DNA from: Albula goreensis
Lineage: Eukaryota; Chordata; Actinopteri; Albuliformes; Albulidae
Direction of reading: 5' to 3'
DNA length: 64,000 nt
Assembly: GCA_022829145.1 (NCBI GenBank)
Contig: CM040747.1
Span: 32,876,052-32,940,051, forward strand
Position numbers and translations under genes: made by a program. The notes below the pieces were generated by a model. That model saw nothing but the letters and a program-made list of their open reading frames with translations. It searched no databases and was not told the DNA's origin. Shown piece after piece: positions 59,410 through 64,000 of this stretch; the stretch's first letter is position 1; each line of letters opens with the position of its first letter.

Positions 59410-59585
59410 TTGCTAATGGTAATACATAAAGGTCCTGATGTATTAAAGCTGCCCTAGGTTTTGCATGCAGACTAATGAGCGGTAATAGAAAAACACACAT
59501 TGTCTGCCTGGCTCTGTCTGCCCCAGCTAATTGGCTCCTCAGCCATTCTTGACCTTTAATGAACTATAAACACATTACAGTTCAC
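59410..59585. promoter_or_regulatory. CNE-like block
   Basis: The sequence is non-repetitive and includes GACTAATGAGCGGTAATAG, CCCAGCTAATTGGCTCC and GACCTTTAATGAACTATAAACAC. Its dense TAAT cores and balanced composition are typical of deeply conserved vertebrate enhancers. This is one of the two most convincing CNE-like blocks in the window, but it is judged by eye only. Confidence 0.33.
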
Positions 59586-61299
59586 TTTTCATTATGGGTC
59601 CCTAGACCTTTATGGATAGTGTAACTTTGTTATGTTTTCAAGTGAGGATACTGCAAACTCAGGAAAGTAACCTCAGCAAATAGCTGAATCCAAGACAATG
59701 ACTCTTAAATCCTGTTTATTTTTAATGGAATAAAAGTGCTTCTTTTTTTCCCTTCACAAACATAATTCGGGGAGCTCAGCCATCCCCTATGTTCATTCAA
59801 CTTTGGTTGAATCCAGGTCATGACACGACTACGTTGCGGCACGGATCATTGTTTCCACCTGTGCAGAATGGCTTACAGTGTCCGGGTGCCCTAATTGAGG
59901 ACAAGGTCTGTTCTAATCCCTAACAAGGTCTGGCCAATGGCTCCTCCACTGTGGAGATGCTTGGTGAAACAATTACAGGGACCAGACAATGGTTTCTACT
60001 CCCATCCAAGGCCACAGTTTCATTCATACTGTGCCTGCAGTATAAAACAAACTATAACAAAACAGCTATTTCTACTATAAACAATAGTACAAATTATATT
60101 TTAGGGGTAAATTAATTCAAGTACTTAAACTAAATGAAATTAACTGAATGAAAATGTACTCATAGTCTGATTTAAGGCATTCCATGAAATTATAATTATA
60201 CACATGCTTTAAGGATGGGGAATAATTGTAAAACATGTAGGTGATTATTTAGTTCTGTGTTTAATTTCTAACACAGTTTTGTAAATTGCTCAGACAATAA
60301 TTTATCCACCAGAAAATGAATGGGCCGCAATAGAGGAGTAAGTTCTAACATCACCAAAATTGCTTTGAACAAATGAGCTTGCCAGTCTGGGCAATGGAGT
60401 CTATCTGTTATAAGGCTGAAAACATGTTTACAACGGAGTCCTTTTGTGAAATTGCAGGGATGAAAAGTCAAAGGCACACGACTAGCTCTGATAGGTTTTT
60501 ATCAGCTTTCTGCCTGCACACACCCTTTGATGCTCATCAGAAAAAAATATCTTGAAAATTTTTATCAGCAAACGTCTGTTTTGGGTCTTTTCAAACGCCT
60601 GAAAATGATTTTGATACAATGGCTTCGCAGTGATTGTCAGGTTTGTTCTTCCTTCGGCTGTCAGATTGCATATGCTTGATGACGTTTGACGGACATCGGC
60701 TTCCATGTTCCTGATAGCTGCACAACATGGGAACTTCTGAAGTAAAGTCCATTTTAAACCACAGCGGGCCTGCTGCATCACAATAGAGTGACCACTTTCT
60801 TAAAAAGCTTGTCGGCTTTTAAACGTGAAGCTATTACCAGCTTTGCTAGAGCTACTCCTAACCATTCTATGCCTTGTTCTTTAGCACTCCTGGCTGTTAA
60901 AGTGAAGCTTTAGGGTCTTAACAAGCATGTGGCTCAAGGGATTGATTTGAACCATGACCTACATTTAAGGATTGATTTCTGTTAATGCGTTGACTTGCGC
61001 AAAATGGGAGCACCGAACCATACCTTAAAACCAGGCATAAACCATCTTAAAACGCTACCAGTCCGAATCGATATGAATTCTCGGATTCATTTGGTCAATA
61101 CGATCAAATCAATGTGATTGTTTCTGAAACAGAGCGCTCACAAGACAATAGGAACGGGCAGGAAAAGTTCAATATGAATTCGTTATTGAGCATATGTGTA
61201 CAGTAAGAGAGAGAGAACGAGGGACAGAGAAAAGGATTCTATGCTGCTGTAGCCTGTCCTCCCATCTATCTGCAGTCCATCAGACAAACAGGAATCCGC
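59586..61299. other. Intergenic DNA, nothing recognised
   Basis: No gene or named repeat was recognised. Short frames at 59895-60781 lack domains. Confidence 0.5.
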
Positions 61300-61660
61300 T
61301 GCCGCACGCTCCCTTTACAGTCGTTTCAGTCACATCCCCGTCGGCCCTGCAGCCATCATTGCGGCTGGAGAGCCCTCGCTCTTTCTGGCCGCTCCGCTAG
61401 CGCCTGCTATCCATTCCACTCCTCATTTATACCTCCTCCCTCCCTCTCTCTCTCATCCCTTGGGAACGATCCTCTCTAGACACGTTATCTCGTCAGCGCC
61501 CCTGCCCCTCCTGTCGCCACGCTCGGCGTCTCCTCTCCTCTCCATTTCCTCCCGCCGTTTGAACGATATGAAAGCTCCTTTATTTATCTTTAATTACCCC
61601 TTTAGAAGCAAGCCTCTTTAAATCCTGCCTACTGATCCTCTCCCTCTTTGTCTAATATTC
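61300..61660. promoter_or_regulatory. Pyrimidine- and CpG-rich block next to a CNE-like stretch
   Basis: 61300-61560 is rich in CT and CpG (CCCGTCGGCC, GGCCGCTCCGCTAGCGCC, a CT tract at 61432-61459, CGCCACGCTCGGCG). It passes into TTTATTTATCTTTAATTACCCC and similar TAAT-rich sequence at 61575-61640. Such a junction can mark a promoter or enhancer, but there is no transcript evidence and no exon is recognisable. Confidence 0.25.
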
Positions 61661-62479
61661 CGTCTGTTCACACCTCATTGAATAGGTTCAATTTATTTGT
61701 CTCTTGTTCTGCTAAAAAATCATGACTGCTTTTCTGAAGCCTGTTTTTGTGTTTAACAGCATTTAATGTTTAATACTCAGAAGCTGCTTTTTTAAATGAT
61801 CCTCATACTGAAGATGATTCCTTTAATTATTTACTCTATAACTCCATTCGTATATAATAGTTCAGCTTGATTGAATGTGCCAATACGTTATATGTAACCC
61901 CCAATTAAATATACAACCACCACCTCTGATTGGTTAATGTAAACACCTGTTGTGGTGTCTAGTGCAAGCTATTGGTACCAGTACTTCAAAGAGGCATCTA
62001 TCTATCTATACTATATGGCTGAGGTTTTCAGAAACTAAAGTTAGTCACAAGAAGGTTACGGGTTAGAGTCATGGAGGAGAGACTGCATTTCATTAAGCCA
62101 AACATTTGCATCAATTTGCTTCAATGAACACAAGGAGTGGGCCGGGAATGGACAGGAATTATGGATACTGTGTCAACATGATTGACGTCTAATCATTGGA
62201 ACACACTATCCTTATTTGGATCATATATCGTTCCTGTTGTCTGCCATCTGAGTTATGAAGTCAAATGTGAGGTACTTGTTTTGTGTTCTGCTGTGATGTA
62301 TCTGCGTAGCTAGCAGCCTTAGACTGTCTCACCGTCTGCCAACTTACAGTTTTTCTGATCCAATTACGAGTATCACAGGAGCGCGGCGAGGTCAGCGCTT
62401 CCCTCCTGAATACGCTCTGCAGAACATGGCTACCCTTCTCCAGGTCCAAAGGAGCGCAGCGTAGGCAGGTATTTGCTCA
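61661..62479. other. Intergenic DNA, nothing recognised
   Basis: A short ATCT repeat lies at about 61995-62010. Nothing else is recognised. Confidence 0.5.
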
Positions 62480-63360
62480 CTAATTAGCTCACCCCCTGGA
62501 TCAACAAGACAGATTAATGATCAAAATCAGGCATAATTCGGTCAAATAATGATAACACTCATGACACCTTCGGATTGAGATGCTGCGGTTGGGCTCAGGA
62601 AATTGCACCAGAGTTAAGGAAGACAACCAATCAGACTGCGGTGATCCACAGGGTCTATGTGGGACCGTATTAAAACTACGGGCCTGATATATTTTTGTCT
62701 CTGTAGCAGAACAGCCCTGTTTGACTTTTGGAATATTATTTTCTGCTAAACCAACAGGTCATTAACTGCTAATGACCATCTTGTATAAGCATCACTCCAA
62801 CTTGATGCTGCTGCTCTGAGCTCAGAAACTGGCTTGGCGGTCCTTCTGTAAGAGGGACGTAGGAAAATCTCCGCCAGACAAATCCATCCTTACAAATCCG
62901 AGGGTATCAATAAGCGTCGATAAACCTCTGCAAAGCAGTCATCCCAAACGATCGATCAATCGATCTCTGACTGAGTTCCTGGGATCAACGCTGGTCACCC
63001 TTCCACTTGGACTTGCGGCCGTACGCAGGCCCCTGCGTTCAGCGCCCGTTTACCCGTGCTGCGAACCTTATTTTCCGACACAATTGGATTTTGCTCTTTA
63101 GACAACACGTCTAATTAATCTGCTCCATATAAACAGGCGGCCCCGCGGAACAATGCACCTAATGTCTGGCTCTGTGCTCAAGGCCAGGAAAAAAATGATA
63201 AAGGTAATCAAGCCCTTATGCAATAATTACGCTGAGAAATGCGTTGAGAGAGATCTTCATAGGTACTTCCGACTAATTTACTCCATTCCAACTGGCTACA
63301 GTCTCAAATCGTTGTTGCATAATCCCCATTAAAGAAAGGTTCCTCATTGACACGATGCTA
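62480..63360. promoter_or_regulatory. Extended CNE-like region
   Basis: Repeated TAAT/ATTA-type sites occur in repeat-free sequence: ACTAATTAGCTC, AGATTAATGATC, GGTCATTAACTGCTAATGACC (a near-palindromic pair of ATTA sites at about 62757-62777), CGTCTAATTAATCTGC, TATGCAATAATTACGC and CCCCATTAAAG. The 63090-63360 part is the most CNE-like. If real, it would be a developmental enhancer of a gene outside the window. Alignment to other vertebrates is needed to know. Confidence 0.33.
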
Positions 63361-64000
63361 AATATAGTTTGGAGAAAAGGGGGAAGAAGGTACAAGAAAA
63401 CATTTATTAAAACAATATGAGAGCTGCGAGTCCTCCTGGGACACGTGTTTTAGAACTTGTCTGTCTGTGTGCTTCCATAGGCTTGGGGAGAGGCAGAACT
63501 AAGCAGGGAAATTAAAGGTAAGATAAAGGTAAAAGTCGATGTATCCCAAAGGGAGGGGCGAAACGGGAAACAACTTGATGAAAGTGCCCTGTTGCTTTGT
63601 CTTTTACCTTGAGTGACATATTTCATCAAGTTTTATGTTATTACTTCTTGCAGCATTTTAGAAATTCTCAGTGACTGTCAAATGCACAATGGTATATAAG
63701 AAATGAAAGCTGGGCTTTAGCACGATGTTTGCTTCAACGGCTTACTCATACATGTAGCTATGGAGCGAATGTCACATCGGTTAGACTCAAAACTCCCCCC
63801 ATCTGTCGAGATCCTTCAGAAACAGGGCCTGGGGAACGGCATGCAATAAAGAGTGAAATTAAAAGTGAGGCTGAATTTGACAAACAAACAAACAAACAAA
63901 AACAGTTGAAGCTTCAGGGAACAGTGTGTTGTTTTATTTGTGAGGTGCGGGAAAGCAAAGTGCACATCGGGTTTTGGGCAATGCGAGACAGTGGCACAGA
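63361..64000. other. Intergenic DNA with a CAAA microsatellite
   Basis: A CAAA tetranucleotide run lies at 63881-63903. No gene is recognised to the window end. Confidence 0.55.
63881..63903. repeat. CAAA tetranucleotide microsatellite
   Basis: Nearly six CAAA units. Confidence 0.95.

Overview
This window reads as a vertebrate intergenic or deep intronic region, most likely from a ray-finned (teleost-type) fish. The evidence is its repeats: tRNA-headed SINEs with a 'TTGAGCAAGGCCCTTAACCC / GGATAAAAGCRTCTGCTAAATG'-type body, several hAT-superfamily DNA transposons with 8-bp target duplications, decayed Tc1/mariner copies and a CT-rich solo LTR of Ty3/gypsy style. There is no operon structure, no ribosome-binding-site pattern, and no open reading frame that looks like a functional host gene. 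The longest frames (120-165 codons) are shadows of low-complexity or repeat DNA. No species assignment is possible from what I can see.

Layout. 1-5261: unique AT-rich DNA, with one homeodomain-site-rich block (about 2520-2850) that looks like conserved non-coding DNA. 5262-5364: a U6 snRNA pseudogene on the minus strand. 7043-7633: a solo LTR. 8917-8994: an imperfect hairpin. 10419-10521 and 30231-30339: two copies of one short interspersed repeat with an ATA/ATG tail. 11780-12540: a decayed Tc1-like element. 12646-13014: SINE sequence. 17467-18544: a hAT-like element. 21239-21530: a 46-bp minisatellite. 26354-26609, 32400-33530, 40592-40894 and 57072-57458: four further hAT elements with recognisable target-site duplications. 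The 32400-33530 copy still carries frameshifted remnants of a TTF/zinc-finger-type hAT transposase. 45030-45930: two adjacent minisatellites, 48 bp (with a 192-bp higher-order repeat) and 24 bp (with a 48-bp dimer). 47855-47944: a 90-nt stem-loop with 33-nt arms, the best candidate for an undescribed functional RNA here. 51960-52122, 56805-56955 and 58662-58795: degraded SINEs. 54168-54340: a short non-autonomous DNA repeat. 54781-54850: a CTATA pentanucleotide array. 55330-55800: a CpG-rich, island-like block. 59410-59580 and 62480-63360: further blocks that look like conserved regulatory DNA.

No pathway or gene cooperation can be described. If the region has a role, it is most likely cis-regulatory: scattered TAATTA/ATTAAT-rich blocks in a gene-poor interval, invaded by transposons. 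I found no convincing new protein system. The candidates worth testing are the two stem-loops, the nested-period minisatellites, the minus-strand promoter/first-exon-like segment near 39000-39480, and the CNE-like blocks.
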